Positions 33,649-46,132 of a stretch of 64,000 bases of DNA are shown here, piece after piece. The position numbers were made by a program, and so were the translations under genes. The notes under the pieces were generated by a model that did not search any database, was not told the origin of the DNA, and was given only the letters and a program-made list of their open reading frames with translations. The stretch's first letter is position 1. Each line of letters opens with the position of its first letter. Origin of the DNA: Cytospora piceicola (Eukaryota > Ascomycota > Sordariomycetes > Diaporthales > Cytosporaceae); assembly GCA_023375675.1 (NCBI GenBank), contig JALQBC010000001.1, positions 1,116,001 to 1,180,000 on the forward strand, given 5' to 3'.

Positions 33649-36600
33649 TCAGTCCGAGTCCTCAATAGAGTAGACGTCGCTTCCCGCATCATCATCACCG
33701 CCCTTGGCGCCGTCGCTCATCATCTCGTCATCCTCGTCATCAGAGATGACTGCATACGTCTTCTTGGCTCTCGCAGCCGCTGCCCGACCGGGACGAGCAC
33801 GAGCCGCTGGCGGGGGAGAATTAGCCATAACGACATCGACATCGTTCTCCTCATCGTCATCGCTGAAGTCAAAAGTCTTCTTCTTCAGCTTGCTGGAGCC
33901 GGCAGCGGTGGACGCAGCAGGGGCCTTGTTCTTGGCCGCATAGGCCTTAGCAGCTGGCGACGGCTGAGCGGGCTTCGCAGCCGGCTTCTCCGCCTTGGTC
34001 TTGGCAACAGCCGAGCGCCCACGCGCCTTCTTGACCGGTGCAGCCGCGGCAGCAGTCCGGGCCGCCTTCGCCTTGGCTGAGGTCGTGGCAGCGACGACGT
34101 CGTCGTCCGACATCAGCTCATCGATATCAGATGACCTGGTGGGCTTATGCGGCGAGGACTTGGCGAGCAGCTCGTAGTTCGTGTCGTCGGGTTCGTCAAA
34201 GTCAAAGTTGCGTGCCGACTGCTTTTGCTTCAGTTTCGGCACCGCAGCGTTGCCATGCTCGGATCGTGACATGGCAAACAGGCTAAGTCTGCCGTTCTTT
34301 GAATCCGTAGCTGGCTGCCCGATACCGCGGACCATGGCACCAACATCTCCGAGCATGTCGTCGCCATTGTCATCTTCCGACTCATCGTCATCACTGAAGA
34401 CCCAGGTCTTTGCCTTGGCAGCGGCAGCACGCTTGGAGCGGCCTGTCGTCGGTGGCGGTGCCGTAACCTCCTCGACCTCTGAGTCTTCGGCAGGGAGAGA
34501 CTCCACGGGAGAAGGCTTCTTGGGAGCGGTGGCACGCTTAGTTGCGGGTGCCGGCGCGACCTCCTCGATCTCAGAATCCTCAGGGAGAGACTCCACGGGC
34601 GAAGGCTTCTTGGCGGCGGCAGCACGCTTCGAACGGCTGGTCGTTGGTGCCGGTGCGACCTCCTCGATCTCAGAATCCTCAGGGAGAGACTCCACGGGCG
34701 AAGGCTTCTTGACGGCGGCAGCACGCTTCGAACGGCTAGTCGTTGGTGCCGGTGCGACCTCCTCAACCTCTGACTCCTCAATGAAAGAATCCATAGGAGA
34801 TGGCTTCTTAGCAGCGGCAGCACGCTTTGAGCGGCCTGTCGTCGGTGCCGGTGCCGTGATTTCCTCGAGTTCGGAATCTTCAGCAAAAGATTCCACGGGA
34901 GAAAACTTCTTTTCAGGCTCTGGCTTCTTTGCAGGTACAGGCTTGCTCTTGATCAGCGCAGAAAAGTCGTCGTCGTCAGAATCTTGACCATCATTACCAA
35001 ACTTAGGCGTAGTCTTCCTAGTGAAGGCCTCACGAAACGTCTGAGCTTGCTTCCTTGGCGGTACCACGACCTTCTTCTCGACTATTGTCTCTTTCTTCAT
35101 CGTCCTTGCTGCCTTGGCAGGCTTGCCAGGGTCGTAGTCATCATCGTCGCCCTTGGCACGCTTGCCACGACCCCCGCCAGCCCCGATCTTCTTGGATCGC
35201 CGCCGGCCCATGTTGCGAATGTTGTTCTTAATCTCATTATCAAGGACTTTCTGGCGCTCCCACTCCTCGCTGAATTCTTCGAGATCCCTGCACCAGAGGT
35301 CCTTCTCACTTAGTTTCTCCAGTTCATCATGCTCGGCCTTTTTGGCGGCGATTTGCTTCTTCAAGCGCTCAAGGCGCTCGGACGTGAGAGAGTAAATGGG
35401 CATCTAAAGAAACAGTCAGTAGTCTGGTCAAGAAGAAGGAAGACGTCGATAACGTACTGAAAGAAGGTAATCGTAGTCGCCTGCACCAGGCTGGTTGGAC
35501 TCAAGTTCGTCGGCCTCCTCCTCGTCTTCGTCCATCTCTTCATCGGTGTTGCGAGCCTTCTTCACGCTCTCGCCTCTGGGGAAAGCCTCGTACTTGCGAT
35601 CACGAAGCTCCTGCACCAAGACAGCCCTCTGCTTTCTGGAGACTACCAGTTTGCCATCAATGATTTCCTCCACAAAACGGGCCATGTTCTTCAGCTTGCG
35701 GTAATCAGCATGGTAGACTTTGAGCCAGTGGGCCTAGAATAGTATGTTAGCTACTGATGCATGTAACGTCGAGAAATAGGGCGCGCCGGGGGGGGGGGGA
35801 CTAAGCAACTAGACGGACCCTTCGCTTCTGGTACATCTCCAGACGGTATTGGTAGAACTCCTCCAGGATGTCCTCGACCTTGTCGTACTTCCGGATCTGA
35901 CCACGAGTATCGAAAGCAACAAGATTTGTCGTGCCAATAGTTTTGTTGAGCTTGAACCGTTCCTCTAGGCCTTCTTCGTCCGCCTTGGCCGTGTGCTTCT
36001 CGTCCATCTGAATCTCGAAATGCACGTTCTGATGGTCGTTGTACTCTTTGTAGTCCTTGATGAAAGATGGGGCCTTTTCTCCCTTGATGATTTGCTCAAG
36101 CTTGGCCTTGAAGTCATCCGTCCACATACGAACCGGAAGCTCAGTGACAACGACTGTGTTGGGATCACGCTCATCTTTCTTAGCAATACCGTTGAACTTG
36201 AACCTCCCTGAGCCGGGTGCCTCTTCCTTAGCCGTGCCCTTCCAGCCACGGAACCAGGGCGTCATGGTCGTGAAAGGCTGCTCCTCCGATGATTCGCCTT
36301 CTTTGCGACCCATACGTCTCATCAGATTGTCGACAATGTCCTCTGGTTTATAATTAGGAATGGATGTGCTCCAACCGGTACCAATGCCATCAGCACCGTT
36401 ACAGAGAACCATCGGAATGACCGGAGCGTAGATCTTGGGTTCAATCTGCTTGCCGTCGTCGTACTGTGGCTCGAGGTTTGGCTCGTCCAGTGCAGAGAAG
36501 ATGCGCCTGGCAAAAGGTGAGAGACGGGTGAAAATGTAACGAGCGCTGGCAGCGTCGCTACCACCCTGAAGACGAGAACCGAAGTTACCACTGGGCTCCA

Positions 36601-39349
36601 GAATGTTGATGTTGTTCGAGCCGACAAAGTTTTGGGCCAAGCCGATGATTGTTTGCTGCAAAGAGACTTCACCATGGTGGTAAGCTGTCTGTTCAGAAAT
36701 GTACCCGGCCAATTCAACGACCTTCTTGTCTTTGACCAAATTACGCTTGAAGCAGGCGAAAAGAACCTTTCTCTGACCCGGCTTCAACCCGTCTACAACG
36801 GATGGAATAGACCGCATGTTGTCTGCCATACTGAAGAGGATGAGTTCCCTGTTTACAAAGTCGGTGTACGTGATCTTCTTGGTCGAGTGGTCGAGGAATG
36901 TTCCGGGAACAAAATTGCCGAGCCATGCCTTTCTTGCATCAGCCTTCTTCTTCGAAAAAGCGAGCTCGAACAACTCAGACTCGTCCGGCTGCATAGTACT
37001 AAATTCCTTCAGATGATCGTCCAAGTTGGTGAAGTAGACTTGAGCGTCCTCATTCGAACTGGTGCCCAGACCCTTGAAGTACTTGTAATGCCACTTCTTG
37101 ATTTCCTGGTTATGTCTGTCTTTCCATTCCTCGTATTCAGGCATAGTGAAGAAAGACTTCAGGCGTAGAGGTTTCTTCGGGTTGGGACCCTGCCAGACCT
37201 TCACCACAGGAGTGATGAACTCTCTGAAGAATTCTGGAATTTTGAGCAGAGACGGGTACTGCACTTGGAGAAAGTTGATGAGCAAACCCTTGATATGACT
37301 GCCGTCATGATCTTGATCAGCCATGATCATGAGGTGACCATAGCGGAGACTCTTGGTGTCGGTGTACTGCTGCTTGTGCTTCAGACCAAGGAATTGCTTG
37401 ATGTTTTGGACTTCCTGGTTCTTCGTGATCTGGTCAATCGACGCATCACGGACGTTCAACATCTTTCCTCTTAGCGGGAAGACACCGATGCGGTCAGGAT
37501 CGAGAATGGCCCGACCTGCGACAGCCAGAGCACGGGCCGAGTCACCCTCTGTCAAGATCAGGGTGCACTCGTGGCCGTGTTTTGTTCCCGCCAAGTTTGC
37601 ATCCACGAGCTTCTCGTTGCTAATACGAGACCGCTTGTTTCCATCGGATTTGGCCATCAGCTTGTCTGCCTTCTTCTCGGCAAAATGAAGAATGTTCTCG
37701 ATTGCGTCGGTTTGCCTAATCTTCTTGATAAAGCCATCTGTGAGCTGACACTTGCTGCCAAATGCGCTCTGCTTGGTGGTCATCTGTTCTTTGGTCTGAG
37801 ACGCGAAAGCCGGGTTATCGACCAAGCAATTGACGAAGATGAAAATGTGGTTGCGGATGTGATTTGCTTTAAGGGAGTGTCCCTTCATCTTCTTGGTGAG
37901 ATCTTTCAGGAGGGCATTGCAAATTTGATCAGCAATATAGTTGACGTGAGTGCCGCCAGTGGTTGTGGCAATTGAGTTGACGAAAGAGACTTGCTGGAAC
38001 GAGCCGTCTGAGACCGTAAAACCAATCTGCCACCGCTCATGCGCCTTTGTATCCTCAAAGATCACCGTGGCAGGGGCGGGGCCGTTGCCATCCGCGTCGA
38101 CGTCCTGGCGCTCCTTTGCGATGCACTTGGCATACATCTCACAATACTTCTTGAATCCAAGTTTCAAGTGCTCCCCGTTGAGGTGAACTTTGACGCCTTC
38201 GACAGTACCAGCCAGGTCATAGACTCGACGATACATGATTGCCTCGGTGTCGTCATCGATGCCGTCGGGCATGCCAAACCTCTTGAAGTCGGGCTTGAAA
38301 GTGACTCTGACAAAGTCCTTGCTCTTGTTGGAGGTGATCTTGGCCTTGTCCATCTTGCCCATGTTATCCCTCCAGGTCGTCTTGTACCTCTTGCCGTTGG
38401 CTGAATCCTGACATTCGAGGCTAAACTCTGTGCTAAACACGTTGCAAAGCTTGGCACCGTATCCATTGCGACCGCCGACGGTCTTCTTCTCGCCGTCGTC
38501 AAAGTTGGAACCAGCGAGGAGATGACCAAAGACCATCTCAGGGATATAGACGCCCTCCTTTTCGTGCATCTCGACCGGAATACCCTTGCCATCGTTTTCG
38601 ACGGATACTTCGCCCTTCTCGCGGTCAATGTGGACCTTGATGTAGCTCATGCTCTTGTCGCGCTGCTTGTTGTCGGCAGCATTGACGAGGATCTCATCGA
38701 AGATCTTGTAGAAACCAGGCACGAAGGATATCTTCTTGTACTCCATCAAGCACTTTTCCTTGTTGTATACCCACATCTGACTGTCTGAGCGCTCAACGGA
38801 ACCAATGTAGCTGTCGGGTCGCAAGATGATGTGCTCAAGTTGGGTGAGCTTCTGGTAGGTCTCGGTGGCGGTCTTCTTGGACTGCCTGGAGCCCGAGGGT
38901 CCATCGAGTTGAGTGAAACTATCATTCTCGATCTCGCCCAGGGGTTTGCCGCTTGACTTCTTTGCCCCCGTAGCCGTCTTCTGCTTCTTGGGGGGGGTAT
39001 TGGACATGTCGCCATCAAAATCATCGGCATTGTCGTCGTCGTCGCTTTCTGGCTTCGCGCGCTTCCTCGGAGCTGGTTTCGCCTTGAGGGTTGTCTGGGT
39101 CAACTTCTTCGGCGCAGCCACTTTCGCAGTTTTGGTTGCTGTTGCCTTCTTTGCAGGCGCTTTTACCTTGAGCTTCTGAGAATCATTAGCAGGCGCTATT
39201 GAAGAAGACGAGCTTTGTTTCGGAGAGGTGTTGGCTTCAGCCGAGACAATGGAACATGATTGATGTGAAACACTTACCGGCTCAGGCGAGTAGCCATCTG
39301 AGTCGTCTTGTTGGAAGTCATCGAAGGCCGATTCAACGTCCGAATCCAT
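33649..39349 (-). CDS. TOP2: DNA topoisomerase II
   Basis: Exons 39349-39278, 39175-35819, 35733-35458 and 35403-33649 give about 1819 aa, or 1853 aa if the stop-free 102-nt segment 39277-39176 is retained. All type IIA hallmarks are visible: the GHKL ATPase (DEILVNAADNKQRD; GRNGYGAKLCNVFSTEF), the TOPRIM domain (EGDSARALAVAGRAI; PLRGKMLNVRD; DQDHDGSHIKG), the catalytic tyrosine in ARYIFTRLSPFARR (codon 36538-36536) and the coiled-coil/C-gate ending at YDYLLSMPIYSLT. The enzyme passes one duplex through another to decatenate sister chromatids and relax supercoils. The C-terminal domain is long, charged and disordered. It has five tandem modules of about 33 residues (KKPSPVESLPEDSEIEEV...SKRAAAA), possibly CDK/CK2 targets, then further Lys/acidic patches ending DDDAGSDVYSIEDSD. 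Intron 35818-35734 contains a G tract. Confidence 0.96.
34420..34915 (-). repeat. 99-bp tandem repeats in the TOP2 C-terminal domain
   Basis: Five modules, two or three of them exactly 99 bp apart and almost identical at the DNA level (for example starting 34561 and 34660). Each encodes a KKPSP-[V/M]-[E/D]S motif, an acidic (E/D)SE(I/V/L)EE patch and a basic SKRAAAA patch. Confidence 0.9.
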
Positions 39350-42300
39350 CGTGATGGTTGATTGAAGGGCTCAGGAGCCCAAGCGCCGAGTCGCAAGGTG
39401 ATGCAGGCAAGGGAAAAGGTTGAGTGCATGAACAAGCGAAAGATTGGCTGTGGAGAACCACAACGAGGGGGTCCTTCCTGCAGCCTTGCAGTAAAGAGTA
39501 TCAAGCCCTACAGTGTGATCTGTATGGGAGTGCTTGAGCGCAACGTCGCCAGTGATGAATGCAATGCGTCGTATTGTGTTGCGTTATGTTGTGTTGTGTT
39601 GGGTCGGGTTGAAGTGAGTCGTGATGTGTTGTGGTGTGTTGTTAGTGGTTGCCAGGGCTATGGTTGTCGATGTTTGTTTTGGTCCTTCAATATTGGTCCT
39701 TGGGGGCGATCGAGGCTTGCGCTAAAACGCGTCCCTCTCCCCACCCTGTTATGTAAGATCATTGGACGGCAGTGTACTGTGCGTTTCCGCACACACACGC
39801 GTGCAGCTTGCAGGGATTAGCTCAAACGGCCCCGTTAGCCTCGAAACTAGAGTCAAACGGAGATCACTTACATAAGCGAGGCTGAAAGTAATACAACGCC
39901 ACAGACGCCACGAATTGGACGTCCTTCGTGAGGACTTCCGACTGCTGGTCGATGTGACCCGTGGCAAGCGCGTGGCACATAAATTCGTCTTGTCCGACTG
40001 GCCTTGCACGTTGCGCTTCCGGTGACCGTTTCCCATCTGCACGAAGAATTCTCCAGTGCCACAGCTGAAGTTGTGTGTTTGGCTTCGTTACCCTGCCCCT
40101 CCCCTCAACTCGTCCAAGGACAACTGCTGTGCTGTACCGACGCATTGCAGTCGCGCGACACTACCAAGTACGGTACCACGACCTTCATTGAACTCTGCCA
40201 TCTCACCGGCTTGGTTATGGGTCTCTCAGGAAACGGGAGCCGTCCATGGACACCTATAACGCGGCCTCCAGCAATCTGTGCAAGGACTCATCTCGGTGAG
40301 CCAAGTAGCACCTTCGTTGGGAAAGGGGGCTGACGGCAACCATTACTGCGTGTTGCCCACACCTGTCTCGAGATCACTTCCGCGCATCTGACATATCACC
40401 TTTCCGCATTAAGTGTCGGGCTCATAGAGGCTTGCCAGTCCAATCTAATTAGATCTTGATACTGGTATCTAGAAATTCTATTGCGGATCGCTCAGTGTTC
40501 TGGATCAGCCACCGGTCAAAGAAGATACCTCAACGCTGACCCAGACCAGCACGATGCCGGGTTTCTAATTCTTGCTTGCTCCCTTTCTGCCCGTTTCGTC
40601 TTCCCTTCCCTCGCCGTCTCTCCGAGTGGGGAGATGTTCCACGAGTGCGTGGACAGTAGCGGCTTTGCTGCTGCATATCATAGCTGCCGTGCGACGTCTA
40701 CCCGAGCCTGAGAGGGGAGAAAATGTCCCGATGAAAGTGTACAACCGTTGGAATTCCCACGTCGGTAACACAGCACTCATCAGCGTTGCGAGACCTCACT
40801 TATCCCTGCCTGTCAACCTCCTGCCGTGTTACAGCCACGAGGTGCACAATCATCTGAAACCAACCGGGTGTGTCTGGGCTTGCCTTCATGAGCCTCGGGG
40901 CTGCAATTTTAGGAGTAACATATGGGATATGGGAGGAATTAAGCTTATCTCCACGACAAAGTCGAATACGTCCTTTGGGAGTGGGGTTTCTCACAGCGGC
41001 GGGCTCATATCGACTGGCAAAAACATGACTGCCCAGATTTACCCAGGCCAGTTGCCAAAAATGAATTCTGGGAGGAACGTGACTGTCACATTATGTATCT
41101 GTCGAGGCTGGAGTGCAACACTGACGCATATGTGTGCTCTTGATTCTGCAGGTCAATGAACACAGGCCATCGAGTGCTTTCTGCCTCAACTATGATTGCA
41201 TCTTATCGTAATGCTACGATGCACTCCGAACCACACGCTTCCATGGGTGCCACGAAACCTTGTCCTCGCGGGATCGGGTTAATCGAGCACGCTTGGTCTT
41301 CCCTTTCCCAGAAACAGGTCACATTCACGGCTCAGCCTGTGCTTCAAAAGGCACCAAACCCCAGGCCTGTCATTTCTACTCCCGTTTGAAAGCAAGCACT
41401 GGCCATGCCATCTTTCACCTTTTGGGCGATTTGCTCCATCTAAACACGGGAAGCTGCAGAGATTATGACGGCTGGAACGATGCGCCCCTATGATCCTTCA
41501 GGGGTCGCCTTGACTCGAGGCACAGTCGTCCAATCTGAGTCTCGATCCGGACAGAGCACCGCCATTCTGTTGGCAACACTACATCTTGATGTTCTGATCT
41601 GGGGATGGAGCTGCATGGTCCTATCAACACAGACTGCTACTGGCTACACATAACGTTACTGGAATACGCCGCTCCCCAATTCTACCCCACCGGTTTCTCA
41701 CAGGATTCGAGGCCACTGGAGGAATGCTTTCGGTGAAGAAGCCTGACCGAAGGTTGTGGCTTCATGCAAGGCTTCACCTGTTCATGGTGACCATCCCTTG
41801 ATTAAATATCAACTCTTCGACACTGTCAGGCTGGCTATGTAGGTCAGCCAGTCCTCACTTGCAGATCATGCCAGGGCTTTTACAGGTCGGCCAGTCAAGG
41901 AGTACGGGAGGGTTGGCTAGTTGACTTACGTACCCACACAAGTGCGAAACCTGTGTTGCCTTTCGGACAAACTGAGCTGCTTGTACAAGTCAGGCTCGTG
42001 GGGGAGACAGTTCGGCACGCTGGCGTGGCCCGCATCTCTCCGCGTCCGTCTGCAATTGACAATCCCCACCAACCCCAACCTTCTGGAAAGCCAGTCGAAA
42101 GCCCTTCATGAGAAGGCGAGAATAAGGTCCACTTCTATGCCTGTTGCTGAGAGACGTCGCGGGTACTTACAGAGTCCCTCAGCAGAGGATATGAGGCAAG
42201 AAAAGACATCGTTCGTCGTTCTGGCGGTCAGAGCGAAATCCTGACAGGCGAATGGAGCCAGAGCATGGGGAGATGTTTTCACTATATGCAAAGAAGCATG

Positions 42301-43662
42301 CGCAGAAGGTTGGGAAACAGCCTTGCTCCCTGCCCACCGCATGTTCAAGCAACTGGCAACTGTTTGGCCTGTTGTTTCCTCCCCTCTCCGTGATGTTGCG
42401 GACAGAGCGGCCACGTGTGTCGAGTCAAGCAAGAGATGCTGTCTAGGATATCTGGGTCTAGATACAGACTTTCTTTGTTGCACCCTTCTCAGGAAACCGC
42501 GTAGCCTGGTAACTAAACGGCACCTCCTGCAGCCATCCGTCAGGCTGGTCTCTGTCAAAGCTCCTTATGTACATTTCCAAACAAGCCAATGGCGTGTTTG
42601 GCTGTCAATGCTACAGTATTTGCTACCAAACTGATTTGTTTTTCCTTAGCCACATATCCGCTGCGTCATGCAGTCGCCTGTGTTCACCTTTTCGGGCCAG
42701 CTCAGTCTAGTCTGGTGAAATCGTCTGAAACCTACTTCACCTCGACTCTAGTGTCGCCATCTTCTAGTATCTTGTCCCTGGTGTTTTCATGGGCTTGGGA
42801 GTCTTGACTAGCTGCTTGAGTTACCTCTGAACTTGGCCACACGCTGGAGTGGACTAGTTGTTGTTGAACCGAAACAGGGTTGGGAAGAGCTGTTGCTGCC
42901 GTTGCTGAGCGGGTTCGTTAGAGCGGGAAAGCATTCCCTCTGCGACTGTTACGGAGTCGTTTGACCTTTCCGATCGGCTTGGTCTCCTGTTGCTGAAGGG
43001 ATCCTCAAGAAAGGTAACGTGGACACCACTTCGATCAGGTCTCGCTCGATATCCAGCCCAAACCCGCCATCAAAAACCCTACCCATGATCGCCTGATCAG
43101 CTGGACCGTCTTCTATCGCTCACTCCGATCAGTATTCACTTTGTGGCTTACAACTCGACCCCCAAAAAGAGCGGTGGGCGCTGCCAAACGGACATCTCTT
43201 CGCTCAGAGGCTCGATTCCAAGACATCCTGGACAAAGAAGCAGCACCGAGAACACCGCCGACAGCTCTCGTTACGGGAAGCGACCACCGTACTTGCAGAT
43301 AGTTGCATGGCCAGTGTCAAGTAGAGAAGAAAGAAAACATATCTGATTCCTTGTCCAGGCCACCGCGTTCTCACATTCCCTTGGTCCTTGAGGGTGGTCT
43401 AGGTGGGCCAGCGAGGATCACTGTGGTTGCCTTGCCTGTTTGCCTGTTGAAAAGGGACTTGGTTTCCCTTGCATTGCTTGACCTGGCCTTGCTCTACCTC
43501 CCCATTTTAATTGCAAGCGCTTTCTTGCGTGTCTGAGTTCATATCACCACTACCCGTTCCCCTGAGCTTTGGAAACTGCCCATTCAGGATCATTTACCAT
43601 CCTTCTCCATCTCCTGCATTTCTCTCCTGCAGGTTCGAGACATCTTCTCGGGCTTCACCGCC
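39350..43662. promoter_or_regulatory. 4.3-kb divergent spacer between TOP2 and the APSES gene
   Basis: This gene-free region contains GT-rich repeats near TOP2 (39573-39645) and two ACGCGT hexamers at 39727-39732 and 39797-39802. A long stretch of ordinary base composition with many short frames but no recognisable domain follows (39900-43300). The final 350 bp before the APSES start are CT-rich and leader-like. Confidence 0.4.
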
Positions 43663-45620
43663 ATGTTGTCACTGGCCTCCCTTCTTAACCCGGTGGCCCC
43701 TGGCCCCCCGCCCCCAACTCCTCGATATCGACCAAGTCCAGCCTTGTCGTCTCCAGCAACTTCCTATTCCGACGATTGCACAAGCTTGATGTTCGAACGA
43801 CACCTCATTTCCTCTTCAAAGCCGCCCAAGATGACCAAGGACTCTGGAGGCTTTGTCAAGTCCAAGGCCAAGGGCACTGTCAACTTCCCCCCATTCGAGA
43901 ACTTGGATGAGGCCTCGCTCCGAGAGATCAAGAGATACCAGATATACCCCTTTGGCAAAATCCAGGAGTATTGTCGACACATTCCCTACAACAGTGGCAA
44001 GAAAGACTTCTACGAGAAGACTGGTAGAGAAAGCTTCGAAGGTTAGCATACCTAACTACCAGTCGCACCTTACCATTTTCAGAAATCAATGCTTACAACC
44101 TGAATGCAGTATTCCAATACATCTTCAAAGTCCCGGGTGATGATTCCGAGTATACAGTCATGTGGGACTACAATGTTGGCCTTGTCCGCATGACCCCTTT
44201 CTTCAAGTGTTGCAAATACTCCAAGGTATGATTCTTTCAGTCCACTTCTTCCTATCTGTCCTGAACTTTCTCATGGCATGAATGCTAATCAGGGAGTAGA
44301 CGATGCCAGCAAAAATGCTAAACTTGAACCCTGGCCTCCGCGACATCACACACAGCATTACCGGTGGCTCAATCATGGCTCAAGGTAAGCAACATCCTCC
44401 TTCTACTTACACCATCGATGCCAAAGCAGATACTGACTTATCCAGGCTATTGGATGCCCTTCGCATGCGCAAAAGCCGTCTGCGCAACCTTCTGCGCCCC
44501 CATCGCCGGCGCCCTGATCCCCATCTTCGGCCATGACTTCCCTTCGCAATGCATCTCCCCCGGCTCTCCGGACCACGGACGCATGGCCATTGACCCCGCG
44601 GTTGTGGCAGACTCAGCGCGCGAGGCCGATATGTTTCGCAGGATGTACGTCAATGCCAACGCCGTCGCCAGCAACAACCAACTTCCCCATCATCACCCCC
44701 AACAAATACATCACTACAGCCACGGGCCGGCGCTGCCCAGCCCCACAAGCATCCCCAGCCCGCGGCTCGCACGTCGTGGCGTCCACCGCCCCGGATCTCC
44801 ATATGACTACGACCTGGAGCGCGTCGACTTCGGCGGCCGGATGCGCTTCAAGGGCGGCCTGGACGGACCGTACGGGGTAGCACCAGAGTCGGACCCGGAG
44901 ATCCGGACCGGACCGGACACGCCCCCGCTGCACCACGTCCTGCACCGAGGCGTGCCGTACTCGCCCATGTCGCCGCCGCGGTCGAGCGGCTGGACGGCCG
45001 CGAACCATGCGGCCCGTCCCCACTCCTCGTCGGTGACCCCGTCGAGCAGCTACCAGCAGCACGGCTTCCGCGAGGAGATGCAGTACGCGGGCGGCCCCAA
45101 CCCGCTCCTGAGCGCGATACCGCGCCTCGGACACCACGCGGGGCTCGACCACTACCAGACGTCTCACCGCCTGCCCCCCATCTCCCACGCGCCAGCTGCT
45201 GCTGCTGCTGCTGCTGCAGCAGCAGCATGGAACGCGTCGAAGCGGCCGGCCCCGGAGGTGGATGCCGACTGTGGGTACGACGGCCAGAGCGAGAGCAGCC
45301 CGACCACCACGGTCACGACCACGACCTCGCGGGCGTCGGCGGGTCGGATGCCCGAGGACGACGGCGCCTCCCAGGCATCATCCGCCGCGGCCGCGTCCGG
45401 CGTGGAGAAGAACGCTGCCTTGTTGCTGATGAACCTGAGCGTGAGGGACATCAGAGAGGTGTGGGGCCAGGGCGACAAGGAGAACAAGAGGGTTGAGGGA
45501 TATGTCTGCTACCCGCCACGTGGCTGCGGGGCCGAGTCGGTGTCGATGTCGCCTGTGTCGGCGGCGGTGGCGACGGCGGATGGACATAGAAGCAAGAGGC
45601 GTAGGGCAACGTCCATGTAA
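43663..45620 (+). CDS. APSES/KilA-N-domain transcription factor, Xbp1 type
   Basis: Four exons (43663-44041, 44110-44225, 44300-44384, 44446-45620) encode 584 aa. The DNA-binding domain spans about residues 80-250: [76 protein letters not shown], then [24 protein letters not shown]. This spread of the KilA-N/APSES fold over four exons and the IMAQGYWMPF..AKA motif are typical of the Xbp1-like branch rather than StuA. Yeast Xbp1 is a stress- and quiescence-induced repressor. The C-terminal half is disordered and His/Pro/Ala-rich, with an Ala run encoded by a GCT/GCA microsatellite (about 45195-45228) and extreme GC at third codon positions. A conserved-looking helix ([15 protein letters not shown]) lies near the end. 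The first 60 residues are of low complexity, so a downstream ATG such as 43789 or 43831 is possible. Confidence 0.88.
45195..45228 (+). repeat. (GCT)n(GCA)n coding microsatellite (poly-Ala)
   Basis: A run of GCT followed by GCA codons encodes about 11-13 alanines in the APSES protein and is likely to be length-polymorphic. Confidence 0.9.
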
Positions 45621-46132
45621 GAGTATCCTCCACTAGTGCGTTCCTTTACTCCCAATGATTTCCCAGGCATTTTCAAGGGTTTACTGGTGGATGGCGTTTG
45701 GTGGGGATCTTTCCTTCTGGGGTTTTTTTTTTATGCTGGAGGGTCTCGGTCGGGGGAAAGAGATGGGCTGATACCTTTACGATTCCTTGCCAGGGAAAAA
45801 CTAGGGTTGGCATAAATATGCGCAGTCCTCAGGGGCTCGACACCACGACAGCTTCTTAGCTCCAGGTACCTTTAGTAGGCAGTTAGAACCGAATGATTCG
45901 AAATGCTCGAGACGTTCACCACTTCGCGTAAAGGCTTGAGCTGTGTGGGCTACCTTCCTATGTAGCAGGAACCTCCCGAGGCATTGTTGTCGGAGCAGAC
46001 CACTACAATAGCCACCCAAAAGGGTGACCGCCCCTAGACTAACCAGCAATGAATCTGGTCTTATGGATGCCTCATACTTCCTCATCCATCCCTCTCCAAA
46101 GGTCATCTTCATCCAGTATTTGGTTGCTAGTA
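45621..46132. other. Intergenic between convergent genes
   Basis: Half a kilobase separates the APSES gene from CNS1 (tail to tail). It contains a T9 run near 45723 and nothing else I can identify. Confidence 0.5.
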
